Origin: Actinomycetota bacterium
Lineage (GTDB): Bacteria; Actinomycetota; CADDZG01; JAHWKV01
DNA length: 64,000 nt
Assembly: GCA_019347715.1 (NCBI GenBank)
Contig: JAHWKU010000002.1
Coordinates: forward strand, 221,171-285,170
Direction of reading: 5' to 3'
The first letter of the stretch is position 1, and the number at the start of each line of letters is the position of its first letter. This document shows, piece by piece, positions 1 to 8,216 of the stretch. The position numbers and the translations under genes are program-made. The notes beneath the pieces are model-generated. The model was not told the origin of the DNA. It searched no databases and saw nothing but the letters and a program-made list of their open reading frames with translations.

Positions 1-36
1 TTGGCCCAGAAGGGCCCCGAAGGCCCGAAGGAATGA
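1..36 (+). CDS. C-terminal end of an unidentified upstream gene (partial)
   Basis: Frame 1 is open from the first base and ends at a TGA at 34-36, giving the tail LAQKGPEGPKE. Only 11 residues are visible, so no function can be assigned. The stop lies just before the rimP ribosome binding site, which fits an upstream member of the same operon. It could also be chance, because the open stretch is so short. Confidence 0.35.
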   Translation: MAQKGPEGPKE

Positions 37-46
37 GGAGGTGGAT

Positions 47-547
47 GTGATCCGTGCTGAGACGGTTGAGGCAGTGCGGGCCACCTGCGAGTCCGTCATC
101 GCCTCCCACGATGTCGAGTTGGTGGATTTCGTTCTCACCAAGAGCGGAAGGGGCCAGCTTTTGAGGATCACGCTGGATCGTCCCGACGGAGCGTTACCTC
201 TTGGAGAGATCGAAGGGATTTCAAGGGAGCTCTCTAGGGCCCTCGATCTGAAGGATCCGATTGAAGGCCGGTACATCCTCGAGGTTTCGTCGGCCGGGCT
301 GGAGCGCCCGCTGACCAAGCCTTCGGACTTCAGCCGCTTCGAAGGGAGACTCGCCAAGGTGAAAGTACGAGAGCCCATCGAGGGCGGAAAGGTCTTTCAA
401 GGAGAGATCGTTTCGTCAAACGATGAGACCTTCGTTATCTCCTCGGAGGATGGGATGCGGGTAGAGATCCCGTATTCATCAATTGTGAAGGCCAATCTTC
501 AGGTCGACTGGAGCAAAGAGCTGAAGGGCATCAGGGAGGGAAAGTGA
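47..547 (+). CDS. rimP: Ribosome maturation factor RimP
   Basis: RimP helps assemble the 30S ribosomal subunit in the cytoplasm. The protein is about 166 residues, normal for the family. It has the N-terminal alpha/beta domain (ASHDVELVDF, LLRITLDRPDG, ISRELSRALD) and the family signature YILEVSSAGLERPL followed by the C-terminal SH3-like domain. GTG at 47 is preferred because GAGGAGGT (35-42) lies just upstream, while an in-frame GTG at 41 overlaps that site. The stop overlaps the nusA start by four bases (GTGA), so the two are translationally coupled. The rimP-nusA-infB order is the classic bacterial arrangement and supports the call. Confidence 0.93.
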   Translation: MIRAETVEAVRATCESVIASHDVELVDFVLTKSGRGQLLRITLDRPDGALPLGEIEGISRELSRALDLKDPIEGRYILEVSSAGLERPLTKPSDFSRFEGRLAKVKVREPIEGGKVFQGEIVSSNDETFVISSEDGMRVEIPYSSIVKANLQVDWSKELKGIREGK

Positions 548-1743
548 ATCCGATTGATCTTGATGCGCTTCGCTTGGTGGAGCGCGAGAAGGGCATCTCT
601 TTCGAGAGCGTCGTGTCTGCGCTCGAGCAGGCACTCGCCGCCGCCTACCGGCGAATGCCGGAGGCCGAGGGCGACGACGCGCGGGTTGAAATAGGCCGGC
701 AGTCAGGCGATGTGAAGGTCTTTGCCCAAGAGGTTGAGGAGAACGAAGAGACCGAGGAGAGAACGGTCACGAAGGAGTGGGAGGTCTACCCTCAAGATTT
801 TGGACGGATCGCCGCTCAGACTGCAAAGCAAGTGGTCCTTCAACGGCTCAGGGATGCCGAGCGTGAAGTCACTTATGGAGAGTATTCCGGCAGGGAAGGC
901 GACATAGTCACTGCCATCGTTCAGCAAACGGATCCACGATACGTGCTTCTCGATCTCGGCAAAGGAGTCGAGGCACTGTTGCCTCAAGCCGAACAGGTTC
1001 CAGGAGAGCGGTACGACCACGGCAGCAGGGTCAAGGCTTACATCGTGGAAGTAAGGCGTTCCCCCCGGGGGCCGCAGATCATTTGCTCGCGCACGCACCC
1101 CAATCTGATCCGCAAACTGTTCGAGCTCGAGGTTCCGGAGATCGTCGACGAGATCGTCGAGATTCGCCAGGTTGCCAGAGAGCCGGGACACCGCTCCAAG
1201 ATCGCCGTGGCCTCCAGTGACGCCAACGTCGATCCGCAGGGTGCCTGCATCGGGCCGAAGGGAGCGCGGGTCCGGGCCGTGATGAACGAGCTTCGAGGGG
1301 AGAAGATCGATATCGTCAAATGGGCGGAGGATCCGGCCGATTTCGTCGGCCAGGCGCTTTCACCCGCAAAGGCGAACTCGGTACGTATCGACCCCGAGAC
1401 CCAGACGGCGGAGGTCATCGTGCCGGACTTCCAGCTTTCGCTGGCCATTGGAAAAGAGGGTCAAAACGCCCGCCTGGCGGCCCGTTTGACGGGCTGGCGG
1501 ATCGACATCAAGAGCGAGACTCAGGCAGAGCAGGAATCCGCGCGGAAGGCCGCAGCAAGAGCCGCGGCAGAGGCGACTGCGAAGCCACCTGCGGCCACCA
1601 CCGAAGAGTCACCTGCGGCCACCACCGAAGAGTCACCTGCGGCCACCACCGAAGAGTCACCTGCGGCCACAACCGAAGAGCCACCTGCGGCCACAACCGA
1701 AGAGCCAGCTGCCGCGCCGGCAATCTCGGAAGAGTCTTCTTAG
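544..1743 (+). CDS. nusA: Transcription termination/antitermination factor NusA
   Basis: NusA binds RNA polymerase and nascent RNA and modulates pausing, termination and antitermination. Visible parts are the N-terminal polymerase-binding domain (about 1-110), an S1 domain (about 115-185, GDIVTAIVQQTDPRYVLLDLG in part) and two KH domains (about 190-335) with GPKGARVRAV and IGKEGQNARLAAR. The last 50 residues are unusual: five copies of an octapeptide (S/P)PAATTEE make an acidic, low-complexity tail. At 399 residues it lacks the extra C-terminal repeats of enterobacterial NusA. The start is a GTG overlapping the rimP stop. No YlxR gene is present between nusA and infB, where many bacteria carry one. 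Confidence 0.95.
   Translation: MNPIDLDALRLVEREKGISFESVVSALEQALAAAYRRMPEAEGDDARVEIGRQSGDVKVFAQEVEENEETEERTVTKEWEVYPQDFGRIAAQTAKQVVLQRLRDAEREVTYGEYSGREGDIVTAIVQQTDPRYVLLDLGKGVEALLPQAEQVPGERYDHGSRVKAYIVEVRRSPRGPQIICSRTHPNLIRKLFELEVPEIVDEIVEIRQVAREPGHRSKIAVASSDANVDPQGACIGPKGARVRAVMNELRGEKIDIVKWAEDPADFVGQALSPAKANSVRIDPETQTAEVIVPDFQLSLAIGKEGQNARLAARLTGWRIDIKSETQAEQESARKAAARAAAEATAKPPAATTEESPAATTEESPAATTEESPAATTEEPPAATTEEPAAAPAISEESS
1585..1704 (+). repeat. Five tandem 24-bp repeats in the nusA 3' end
   Basis: Five 24-base units of the form CCACCTGCGGCCACCACCGA plus AGAG run head to tail, in frame with nusA. Copies 1-3 are nearly identical and copies 4-5 differ by a C-to-A change. They encode the (S/P)PAATTEE tail. 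Near-identity at the DNA level suggests recent slippage and likely strain-to-strain length variation. Confidence 0.9.
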
Positions 1744-1789
1744 CCTTCCGCCTTTTTATCCTGCCTGCCGCCTGCGTGGGATATCTTTA

Positions 1790-3877
1790 ATGCCCATGGC
1801 AAAGATGCGCGTACACGAATTGGCCAAGGAGCTGGGACTCAGCTCCAAAGAGGCCATAGCCAAGCTGGCTGAACTGGGAGTGGAGGTAAAGAGCCACTCC
1901 TCTTCGGTGAGCGAGGCCGAGGCAGACCGTCTGCGGTCAACACTGAACGGCGGCGCACCCGCGCCGGCTCCCGCTGCGAAACCTGCGGCACCGCCGCCGG
2001 AGCCTAAGAGAGTGCCAGAGGCCGAAGCGCCGCCTCCGGCACCAAAGAAAACCCCAGAGGCGGAAGCGCCACCCGAAGAACCGGCGGCCGTGGCCGAGCC
2101 TGGTCCGGCCGAGCCCGCTGTAGCCGAGGCCATCCACATCTCGAGGGGAGCAACGGTTGAGGAGTTTTCCGGAAAGATTGGCCAGCCGCCCAACCAGGTG
2201 ATCAAGACCCTGTTGTCGATGGGGACCATGAAGACCATCGCCCAATCGCTGACCGACGAGGAGATCGAACTTCTCGCAATGGAATTCGGCGCTTCTGTCG
2301 AGGTTGTGTCGCCAGAAGAGGATACGGAAGTCGAGATCGATCTAACCGAAGCGGAGGATCCTTCAACCCTGCTTGCCAGGGCCCCTGTCGTGACGGTGAT
2401 GGGCCACGTCGACCATGGAAAGAGCTCGATTCTCCAGCACTTTCGCAAGCGGGAGATGCTCTCTTTCGAAGCTGGTGGAATCACTCAGGCCATCGGCGCC
2501 TATCAAGTTCATTCCAACGGCAAGGAAGTAACTTTCATCGACACGCCTGGTCATGAGGCTTTCACTCAGATGCGGGCCAGGGGAGCGCAAGTAACCGATC
2601 TGGCAGTGCTTGTTGTTGCGGCCGACGACGGGGTGCAGCCCCAGACGGTTGAAGCGCTGGATCACGCCAGAGCGGCCGGAGTCCCGGTATTGGTGGCGGT
2701 CAACAAGATCGATCGCCCTGAAGCCGATCCCACCCGGGTTCGACAGCAGCTGGCTGAGCTCGGGCTGCAGCCGGAAGAGTGGGGCGGTGACACCGTATAC
2801 GTTGATGTTTCGGCCAAGAACGGCACGAACATGGATCAGCTGCTGGAGATGATTCATCTCATCGCCGAACTGCAAGAGCTGAAAGCCAATCCCAACACCT
2901 CAGCTCGAGGCGTCGCGATCGAGGCTCACCTCGACAAAGGGCGGGGGGCAGTCGCAACTCTCATCGTTCAAAGGGGGACCTTGAAGGTCGGGGACCCAGT
3001 GGTTTGCGGAAGCGCATGGTGCCGGGTTCGGGCATTGACCGACGAGAACGCTCAGCACGTCGAATCCGTTGGCCCATCCGATCCGGTGCAGGTAACTGGA
3101 TGGTCCAAGGTGCCCCAAGCCGGAGACGACTTCAGAGTTGCGAAAGACGAACGGGAAGCAAAGCACATCGCCCAGGAAAGAGAAGCGAAGTTTCGGCAGG
3201 CCGAACTCGTTGCGGCATCCAAGCCGAGAACCCTCGCAGACTTGTTGTCTCTCACCCAGACCGGCGAGATCCCGGGTCTCAACTTGGTCGTAAAAGCAGA
3301 CACCCAGGGTTCCCTTGAGGCACTCATCGATACTCTGGAAAAGCTCGACCAGACGGAGGTAAGCATCAATATTCTGCGGCGCGGCGTTGGCGCGATCTCC
3401 GAGAACGATGTGACGCTGGCCGCAGCATCGGGGGCCATCGTGGTTGGTTTCAACGTCAGGGCCGACGCCAGCGCGAGGCAGCTGGCCGAGGCCGATGGAG
3501 TCGACGTGAGACCTTACGAGGTCATCTATCAGCTTCTGGAGGACATTGAGCAAGCCACTAAAGGCCTCCTTGCCCCAGAACAAAGGGAGGTCGTGCTGGG
3601 TTCGGCCGAAGTAAGAGCCCTCTTCCGCACTCCCCGCGGCGTGATCGCCGGCTGCTACGTCACGGAGGGACAGATCATTCGCGGGTCCAAGGCGAGGCTA
3701 ATCCGGGAGGGTGCCATCGTATATACGGGGGACGTCTCATCCCTGCGACGTTTTAGGGACGACGTGAGAGAAGTCGCTTCGGGCTTCGAATGCGGAGTCG
3801 GTATCGAGGGCTACAACGACATAAAGGAAGGCGACATCATCGAAACCTTCGAGGTTCGAGAGGTCGCACGCACTTAG
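1790..3877 (+). CDS. infB: Translation initiation factor IF-2
   Basis: IF-2 is the GTPase that brings initiator tRNA to the 30S subunit and promotes subunit joining. An N-terminal IF2_N helical domain ([20 protein letters not shown]) is followed by a Pro/Ala/Glu-rich linker (about 50-115), a second IF2_N domain, then the G domain from about residue 198. G1 is GHVDHGKSS near residue 205, G3 is DTPGHEAF and G4 is NKID. The C-terminal beta-barrel and initiator tRNA-binding domains follow. At 695 residues it is a short IF-2 with a compact linker. ATGs at 1790 and 1796 are both possible and neither has a strong Shine-Dalgarno sequence. Confidence 0.96.
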   Translation: MPMAKMRVHELAKELGLSSKEAIAKLAELGVEVKSHSSSVSEAEADRLRSTLNGGAPAPAPAAKPAAPPPEPKRVPEAEAPPPAPKKTPEAEAPPEEPAAVAEPGPAEPAVAEAIHISRGATVEEFSGKIGQPPNQVIKTLLSMGTMKTIAQSLTDEEIELLAMEFGASVEVVSPEEDTEVEIDLTEAEDPSTLLARAPVVTVMGHVDHGKSSILQHFRKREMLSFEAGGITQAIGAYQVHSNGKEVTFIDTPGHEAFTQMRARGAQVTDLAVLVVAADDGVQPQTVEALDHARAAGVPVLVAVNKIDRPEADPTRVRQQLAELGLQPEEWGGDTVYVDVSAKNGTNMDQLLEMIHLIAELQELKANPNTSARGVAIEAHLDKGRGAVATLIVQRGTLKVGDPVVCGSAWCRVRALTDENAQHVESVGPSDPVQVTGWSKVPQAGDDFRVAKDEREAKHIAQEREAKFRQAELVAASKPRTLADLLSLTQTGEIPGLNLVVKADTQGSLEALIDTLEKLDQTEVSINILRRGVGAISENDVTLAAASGAIVVGFNVRADASARQLAEADGVDVRPYEVIYQLLEDIEQATKGLLAPEQREVVLGSAEVRALFRTPRGVIAGCYVTEGQIIRGSKARLIREGAIVYTGDVSSLRRFRDDVREVASGFECGVGIEGYNDIKEGDIIETFEVREVART

Positions 3878-3896
3878 TGGGCATTAGCCCAACACC

Positions 3897-4190
3897 ATGT
3901 TTATAGGAATAGCCCGTTACGATTTTATTGTTCGAGACTCGACCTCACTGAAGGACAAGCGGAAAGTCGTAAGAAGCATCGTCGGCACACTGAGGTCGAA
4001 GTTCAACGCTTCTATTGCGGAGGTGGACCACGTGGATCTACGTCAAAGAGGAGCAATCGGAGTTTCCTGTACTTCCAATTCGGCATTCCATGCCAAGAAG
4101 ATGCTGATGGAAATGGAGCGTGTGCTGCGCAATCAGTACTCGATCGAAATTCTCGATGTTCTGACGGAGGTGGTGACTCCCGATGCCTAA
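3897..4190 (+). CDS. DUF503 (YlxP-like) family protein
   Basis: A 97-residue protein with the DUF503 pattern: a first beta strand MFIGIARYDF, the basic SLKDKRKVVRSI helix and an IAEVDHVDLRQRGAIGVSC strand region. Members are small ferredoxin-like fold proteins of unknown function, very often encoded between infB and rbfA, as here. That context suggests a role in ribosome assembly or translation, but this is inference. The end overlaps the rbfA start by eight bases, so it is part of the same operon. Confidence 0.85.
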   Translation: MFIGIARYDFIVRDSTSLKDKRKVVRSIVGTLRSKFNASIAEVDHVDLRQRGAIGVSCTSNSAFHAKKMLMEMERVLRNQYSIEILDVLTEVVTPDA

Positions 4191-4602
4191 GACCTATCCG
4201 CGCGGGGACCGAGTCGAGGAGCAGGTACGGCATGTTCTGTCGGAGGCCGTTGCAGAATTGAAGGATCCACGAGTTGGATTCGTCACTATTACCGCCGTAA
4301 AGGTGACTCCAGATCTGAGACACGCCAAGGTATTCGTGAGTGCGCTCGGATCGAGGGACCAGAGAGATGCTTCGATCGAAGCGGTCCGTCACGCCGCTCC
4401 GCATCTCCGTTCGGTCCTGGGTCGGGAGGTCAGACTCAAGTACCTGCCCTTCTTGGAGATCGTCGAAGACACCACCGCAGATCAGGGAGAGCGGATCGAG
4501 TCTCTGCTTCGCGAGGTAGGGGTCTCGAAGCCCCCATCAGTCGAGAAGCTCGATGATGCGGGCGAACTAGAAGAAAGCGATGAGGCCGACGAGACTTCAT
4601 GA
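4183..4602 (+). CDS. rbfA: 30S ribosome-binding factor RbfA
   Basis: RbfA is a cold-shock-associated assembly factor that binds the 30S subunit and helps 16S rRNA 5' end maturation. The 139-residue protein shows the KH-type fold pattern: RVEEQVRHVLSEAVAELKDPRVGFVTITAVKVTPDLRHAKVFVS and then LRSVLGREVRLKYLPFLEIVED with an acidic C-terminal tail. It overlaps DUF503 upstream and the DHH phosphoesterase downstream by four bases (ATGA), consistent with a single translationally coupled transcript. Confidence 0.94.
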   Translation: MPKTYPRGDRVEEQVRHVLSEAVAELKDPRVGFVTITAVKVTPDLRHAKVFVSALGSRDQRDASIEAVRHAAPHLRSVLGREVRLKYLPFLEIVEDTTADQGERIESLLREVGVSKPPSVEKLDDAGELEESDEADETS

Positions 4603-5561
4603 TCGAAGAATCCGAGTGGAAAGAGGCTGCCAAGGCCCTGAGTGCAGCGGACGAGGTGGTAGTTGCCTGTCACGTAGCCCCCGACGGGGACGCGCTCGGA
4701 TCCATGCTCGGTCTCACGAGCTTTCTAGAAAGGCAGGGCAAGAAGGTCTGGCGGACCTGGGGATCGGGCAAGATTCAAATCCCGCCCCAGTATTTGAGCC
4801 TGCCCGGCATCGATTCGATCGTTAATTTCGCAGAAACCCCAGAGACGCCGGAGGTCTTCGTTGCTATCGACTGCGGGGACCTTCGACGGCTGGAGCTGGT
4901 GACCGAACGATTTCTTGGCGCCGGCCTCAAGATCAACATAGACCATCACATCTCCAACGATCGCTTCGGGGACATCAACTTGGTCGATCCGAATGCGGCA
5001 TCGTCATCGGAGGTCGCATACGAACTCATCACGAGGATGGGTGGAATTCCCGATCGCAATGAGGCTACGTGCTTCTACACGGGCATCGTTACCGACACCG
5101 GTCGCTTCCAGTACTCCAACGCTTCGGTCGGGACCCTTCGGACCGCTGCGGCACTGCGAGAGCTTGGCGTAGATCACGAGCGCGTTGCGATCGATATATT
5201 CGAATCCTCATCGTTCGACTATCTGCACGTTCTCGGCATTGTCCTCTCGCGCGCCCGCTTGGAAGATGGGATGGTATGGAGCTACCTGGATCAGCAGGAC
5301 CTGGGGGGAGTTACCCTCGATGAGACCGAGGACTTCATCGACGTGCTGCGCTCGGTGAGAGAGAGCAAGCTCGCCGTCCTGTTGAAGCAGCTGCCAGACC
5401 GAAGCTACAAGGTCTCTCTGCGCTCCCGAGGCGATGTGGATGTCTCCGAAATCGCTGCAGCGTTTGGCGGCGGCGGACACAAGAGAGCTGCAGGTTTGAA
5501 ACTGAGGGGAAAGCCCGAAGAGGTGGTTGCGGCGATCAAGCAGCATCTGACGTCCGATTGA
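4599..5561 (+). CDS. DHH-family phosphoesterase, NrnA-like oligoribonuclease / pAp phosphatase
   Basis: This family degrades short RNA oligonucleotides and/or dephosphorylates 3'-phosphoadenosine-5'-phosphate. The 320-residue protein has the DHH motifs: HVAPDGDALGS near residue 26 (motif I), DCGD near 92 (motif II), DHHISN near 115 (the name-giving DHH) and a later TDTGRF. The C-terminal DHHA1 domain ends in GGGGHKRAAG, which binds the substrate phosphate. It sits between rbfA and truB in an RNA-processing operon, which is the usual place for nrnA in Gram-positive bacteria. Which of the two activities dominates cannot be read from sequence. Confidence 0.9.
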   Translation: MIEESEWKEAAKALSAADEVVVACHVAPDGDALGSMLGLTSFLERQGKKVWRTWGSGKIQIPPQYLSLPGIDSIVNFAETPETPEVFVAIDCGDLRRLELVTERFLGAGLKINIDHHISNDRFGDINLVDPNAASSSEVAYELITRMGGIPDRNEATCFYTGIVTDTGRFQYSNASVGTLRTAAALRELGVDHERVAIDIFESSSFDYLHVLGIVLSRARLEDGMVWSYLDQQDLGGVTLDETEDFIDVLRSVRESKLAVLLKQLPDRSYKVSLRSRGDVDVSEIAAAFGGGGHKRAAGLKLRGKPEEVVAAIKQHLTSD

Positions 5562-5564
5562 TGA

Positions 5565-6521
5565 ATGGATGAACCGTTAGGGGTACTCGTTGTTGACAAG
5601 CCCGAGGGCCCAACTTCCCACGATGTAGTCGACCACATAAGGCACCTGTACGGCATCAAGCGTGTTGGTCATGCCGGAACATTGGATCCGCCCGCGAGCG
5701 GTGTTCTAGTCATGGGATTGGGGAAAGCCACGAGGCTGTTGAACTTCCTGCAGGGCCTCCCGAAACGCTACCTGGGAAGAGTACGTTTGGGAGTTTCCAC
5801 GACAACGCAGGACGCGACGGGGCAAACCGTCAGCGAAGAGAGATGTTCGTTCACTGCCGAGGATCTTCTCCGGGTTGCGGAAGGTTTCGTTGGTGAGATT
5901 GCACAGACCCCTCCGATGGTCTCGGCGGTGCGAGTCGAAGGTAAGAAGCTCTACGAGTCTGCGAGGCGCGGCGAGGAAGTGGACCGACAGCCCCGAAAGG
6001 TGAGGATCTATGCCCTCGAGGTGACAGACATCGACCTCGATAAATGGGAAGCGTCGATCGAGGTCCTCTGCTCCAGTGGAACTTACGTAAGAACCATTGC
6101 GGCCGATATCGGCGAGAAGCTCAATTGCGGGGCTCATCTCTCATCGCTAAGGCGAACCGCGGTCGGGTCCTTCATTGAGGCTGAGGCGGTCACTCTGGAG
6201 TCACTTTCAGCAATGGACGAAGGGGAACGAATGGCTCAGATCATCGACCCCGCGATGGCCATGCGCGATTTTCCGGTCGTGGAGGTTTCCGACGAGCTGG
6301 AGACCGCCGTGCGACACGGCAGGGCTCTCGATACAGATGTCTTGCCGGCCAGGGGCGGTGAGCTCCCAATGGTCCTGGAGAGCCGCGGGGGTGATATCGC
6401 GCCCCACCAGGCCGGGATGACTGCCGGAATCCCGGTGGCGGTCGTCGATCGGAGCGGCAACCTGCTCGCCGTATATCGAAGAAGCCGTCAAGGACTGAAA
6501 CCTGCAACGGTGCTCGTGTGA
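5565..6521 (+). CDS. truB: tRNA pseudouridine(55) synthase TruB
   Basis: TruB converts U55 of the tRNA T-loop to pseudouridine. The sequence starts with the family signature LVVDKPEGPTSHDVVDHIR, then GHAGTLDPPASGVLVMGLG, in which the Asp of TLDP is the catalytic nucleophile. TKRYLGRVRLG-type residues and the ICSSGTYVRTIA-like motif (LCSSGTYVRTIAADIG) follow. The C-terminal PUA-like part (about 240-318) is present. The length of 318 residues is normal. It ends four bases into ribF, so the two are coupled. Confidence 0.95.
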   Translation: MDEPLGVLVVDKPEGPTSHDVVDHIRHLYGIKRVGHAGTLDPPASGVLVMGLGKATRLLNFLQGLPKRYLGRVRLGVSTTTQDATGQTVSEERCSFTAEDLLRVAEGFVGEIAQTPPMVSAVRVEGKKLYESARRGEEVDRQPRKVRIYALEVTDIDLDKWEASIEVLCSSGTYVRTIAADIGEKLNCGAHLSSLRRTAVGSFIEAEAVTLESLSAMDEGERMAQIIDPAMAMRDFPVVEVSDELETAVRHGRALDTDVLPARGGELPMVLESRGGDIAPHQAGMTAGIPVAVVDRSGNLLAVYRRSRQGLKPATVLV

Positions 6522-7441
6522 AGGTTTACCGCGGGTTGGATGAACTGCCTTCGCGCGGTGTCGAAACTGCAGTGACCATCGGAAACTTCGACGGAGTTCA
6601 CCGCGGTCATCTGAAAGTCATAGACAAGTTGAGGGATCAGGCGCTCAGGAAAGATGCCTTACCGGCCGCGATCACGTTCGACCCGCATCCACAGAAGCTG
6701 TTTAGAGGTGAAGCTCCGCCTGCTCTCGTCAGCCAAGAGCGGAAGCTCGAGCTCATGGATGAGGCCGGGATCGAGCGGGTTTTGATCCTGAAGTTCGATC
6801 GGAAGCTGTCTCTGGTCGAACCAGAGGACTTTATCGAGCAGGTGCTGGTGAAAGAGATGAAGGCTAAGGCGGTAGTGGTTGGGACTGCATTTCGGTTTGG
6901 CCATAAAGCCCGCGGCGACGTCACGATGCTGAGGACCTACGGCCGCAGGCTCGGGTTCTCATTCGAAGGGGTACGCCTCGCCAAGCTCGGCGGGAAGTCC
7001 GTCTCCAGTACCGAGGTTCGTCACGCCATCGCTCATGGGGATGTCGAGTGGGCGGCGCGAGCCCTCGGCCGGCCGCATGCGATTGGGGGACGCATCGTCA
7101 AAGGAAAGAAGAGGGGCAAAGGGCTCGGTTTTCCTACGGCCAACCTCGCCCCCGAGCCGGGAATCTGTCTTCCCGGCATCGGCATCTATGCGGGGCGGGT
7201 GATAGTCGAGGGCGAGAAAATGACCGCGGCGCTGAGCGTAGGGACCAGCCCAACTTTCGGCGAGGGGCACCCTCTTAGCATCGAAGCGCACATCCTCGAC
7301 TTCGACGGCGACCTTTACGGCATTCAGGTGCAGTTCGAGTTTCTTCGCCACCTGAGAGGCGAGAAGACATTCGACTCGCCTGAGGCACTCTCCGCTCAGA
7401 TCGAACGGGACGTGGCACTGACCCGAGAGTTGATCCGGTGA
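6518..7441 (+). CDS. ribF: Bifunctional riboflavin kinase / FAD synthetase
   Basis: RibF phosphorylates riboflavin to FMN and adenylates FMN to FAD. The N-terminal nucleotidyltransferase domain shows TIGNFDGVHRGHLKV and later SSTEVRHAI. The C-terminal flavokinase domain begins at about residue 185 with RIVKGKKRGKGLGFPTANL, which carries the PTAN motif. The 307-residue length is standard. It starts with GTG overlapping the truB stop (GTGA) and overlaps the next zinc-ribbon gene by four bases. The truB-ribF-rpsO-pnp order is widely conserved. Confidence 0.95.
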   Translation: MKVYRGLDELPSRGVETAVTIGNFDGVHRGHLKVIDKLRDQALRKDALPAAITFDPHPQKLFRGEAPPALVSQERKLELMDEAGIERVLILKFDRKLSLVEPEDFIEQVLVKEMKAKAVVVGTAFRFGHKARGDVTMLRTYGRRLGFSFEGVRLAKLGGKSVSSTEVRHAIAHGDVEWAARALGRPHAIGGRIVKGKKRGKGLGFPTANLAPEPGICLPGIGIYAGRVIVEGEKMTAALSVGTSPTFGEGHPLSIEAHILDFDGDLYGIQVQFEFLRHLRGEKTFDSPEALSAQIERDVALTRELIR

Positions 7442-7713
7442 TTTCCGTTGAGATTCAAGGCAGTGAGGGCAAGGTGCCGATACAAAGGGGAGTCCAGGGA
7501 GGGAACTTGTACCGTAACTGTCCTAGTTGTGAATCGAAGAACGTGGTCATCTACGAGCGCGGGGAGGATGACTCCTACTGCCTGGACTGCTCGTTTACCT
7601 GGCGGCAGTCTGAAAATTACATAACCGTCTCACGGCAGGTCCTCGAGGAGATCGTCGGCCTAAAGGATGAAAAAGAGCCCGAGCCTGAGACTGAGGCCAC
7701 CGAGGCCAAATAG
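7438..7713 (+). CDS. Small zinc-ribbon protein of unknown function
   Basis: This 91-residue protein is not recognised as a named family. It has two CxxC knuckles, CPSC (about residue 29) and CLDC (about 48), separated by a short beta region, which is a typical treble-clef or zinc-ribbon arrangement. The C-terminus is acidic (EKEPEPETEATEAK). The start GTG overlaps the ribF stop (GTGA). Position between ribF and rpsO suggests a housekeeping role in RNA or ribosome biology, but that is only inference from context. Nothing else in the sequence points to a substrate. Confidence 0.75.
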   Translation: MISVEIQGSEGKVPIQRGVQGGNLYRNCPSCESKNVVIYERGEDDSYCLDCSFTWRQSENYITVSRQVLEEIVGLKDEKEPEPETEATEAK

Positions 7714-7720
7714 GAGGGCC

Positions 7721-7762
7721 GACACCCAGCGAGGTCCCGATTTTGGGGAGTGAGTGGGTGTC
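7721..7762 (+). promoter_or_regulatory. Stem-loop in the rpsO leader
   Basis: GACACCCA (7721-7728) pairs perfectly with TGGGTGTC (7755-7762), and TCCC/GGGA can pair inside it. No T-run follows, so it is not an ordinary terminator. S15 is known to autoregulate through leader RNA structures in several bacteria, so an autoregulatory site is possible. No motif of a known S15 leader class was recognised. Confidence 0.4.
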
Positions 7763-7809
7763 GCGCCGAGCCCCCGTGGTAGCATTTCTGAGATTAACTT
7801 CTCTTAACT

Positions 7810-8079
7810 ATGGCAGTCGAATCCGAACGCAAAGCTCAGATCATCGCGGATAACGCCAGAGGCGACCGCGATACCGGCTCTCCCGAAGTCCAGGTGGCCA
7901 TCCTCAACGCGCGCATAAAGGAGATCAACGAGCATCTCAACATGCACAAGGCGGATCACGCCTCCAGGCGTGGCCTGCTGCAGTTGAGAGGCAAGCAGAG
8001 ACGCCTGCTGGAGTATCTGCGCAAGGAAGACATAGAAAGATACCGGGCCCTCATCGAAAAGCTGGGGATCCGCCGCTAG
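7810..8079 (+). CDS. rpsO: 30S ribosomal protein S15
   Basis: S15 binds the central domain of 16S rRNA early in 30S assembly. The 89-residue length and the pattern [21 protein letters not shown] (here [19 protein letters not shown]), then [27 protein letters not shown], are diagnostic. No clear Shine-Dalgarno sequence precedes the ATG; the upstream bases are a TTAACT repeat. It is followed by a structured leader and pnp, the standard rpsO-pnp pair. Confidence 0.97.
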   Translation: MAVESERKAQIIADNARGDRDTGSPEVQVAILNARIKEINEHLNMHKADHASRRGLLQLRGKQRRLLEYLRKEDIERYRALIEKLGIRR

Positions 8080-8121
8080 AGAAGATCGAAAGGAGAAAAC
8101 TAGAGTTCAAGAGGAGGTCCT

Positions 8122-8179
8122 GTCAGTTATCAGTTGCGAGTGCTTTTGGCAACGTGAGCCCTCACCACTGAGAACTGAC
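8122..8179 (+). promoter_or_regulatory. Branched stem-loop in the pnp leader
   Basis: GTCAGTTATCAGT (8122-8134) and ACTGAGAACTGAC (8167-8179) form a 13-bp stem with one mismatch. Within it GTTGC/GCAAC (8133-8137/8149-8153) and GTGAG/CTCAC (8154-8158/8161-8165) can form smaller arms. It lies 38 bases before the pnp start. In enterobacteria a pnp leader duplex is cut by RNase III and used by PNPase for autoregulation; a similar role is inference. It may instead be a dispersed palindromic repeat. Confidence 0.55.
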
Positions 8180-8216
8180 GCCAATCGGCGGCCTCCGAAA
8201 TTACTAGGAGGTTGAA

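Noticed and set aside
703..1191. Minus-strand frame across nusA
   Set aside because: A shadow of the strongly conserved nusA frame with no domain signal of its own.
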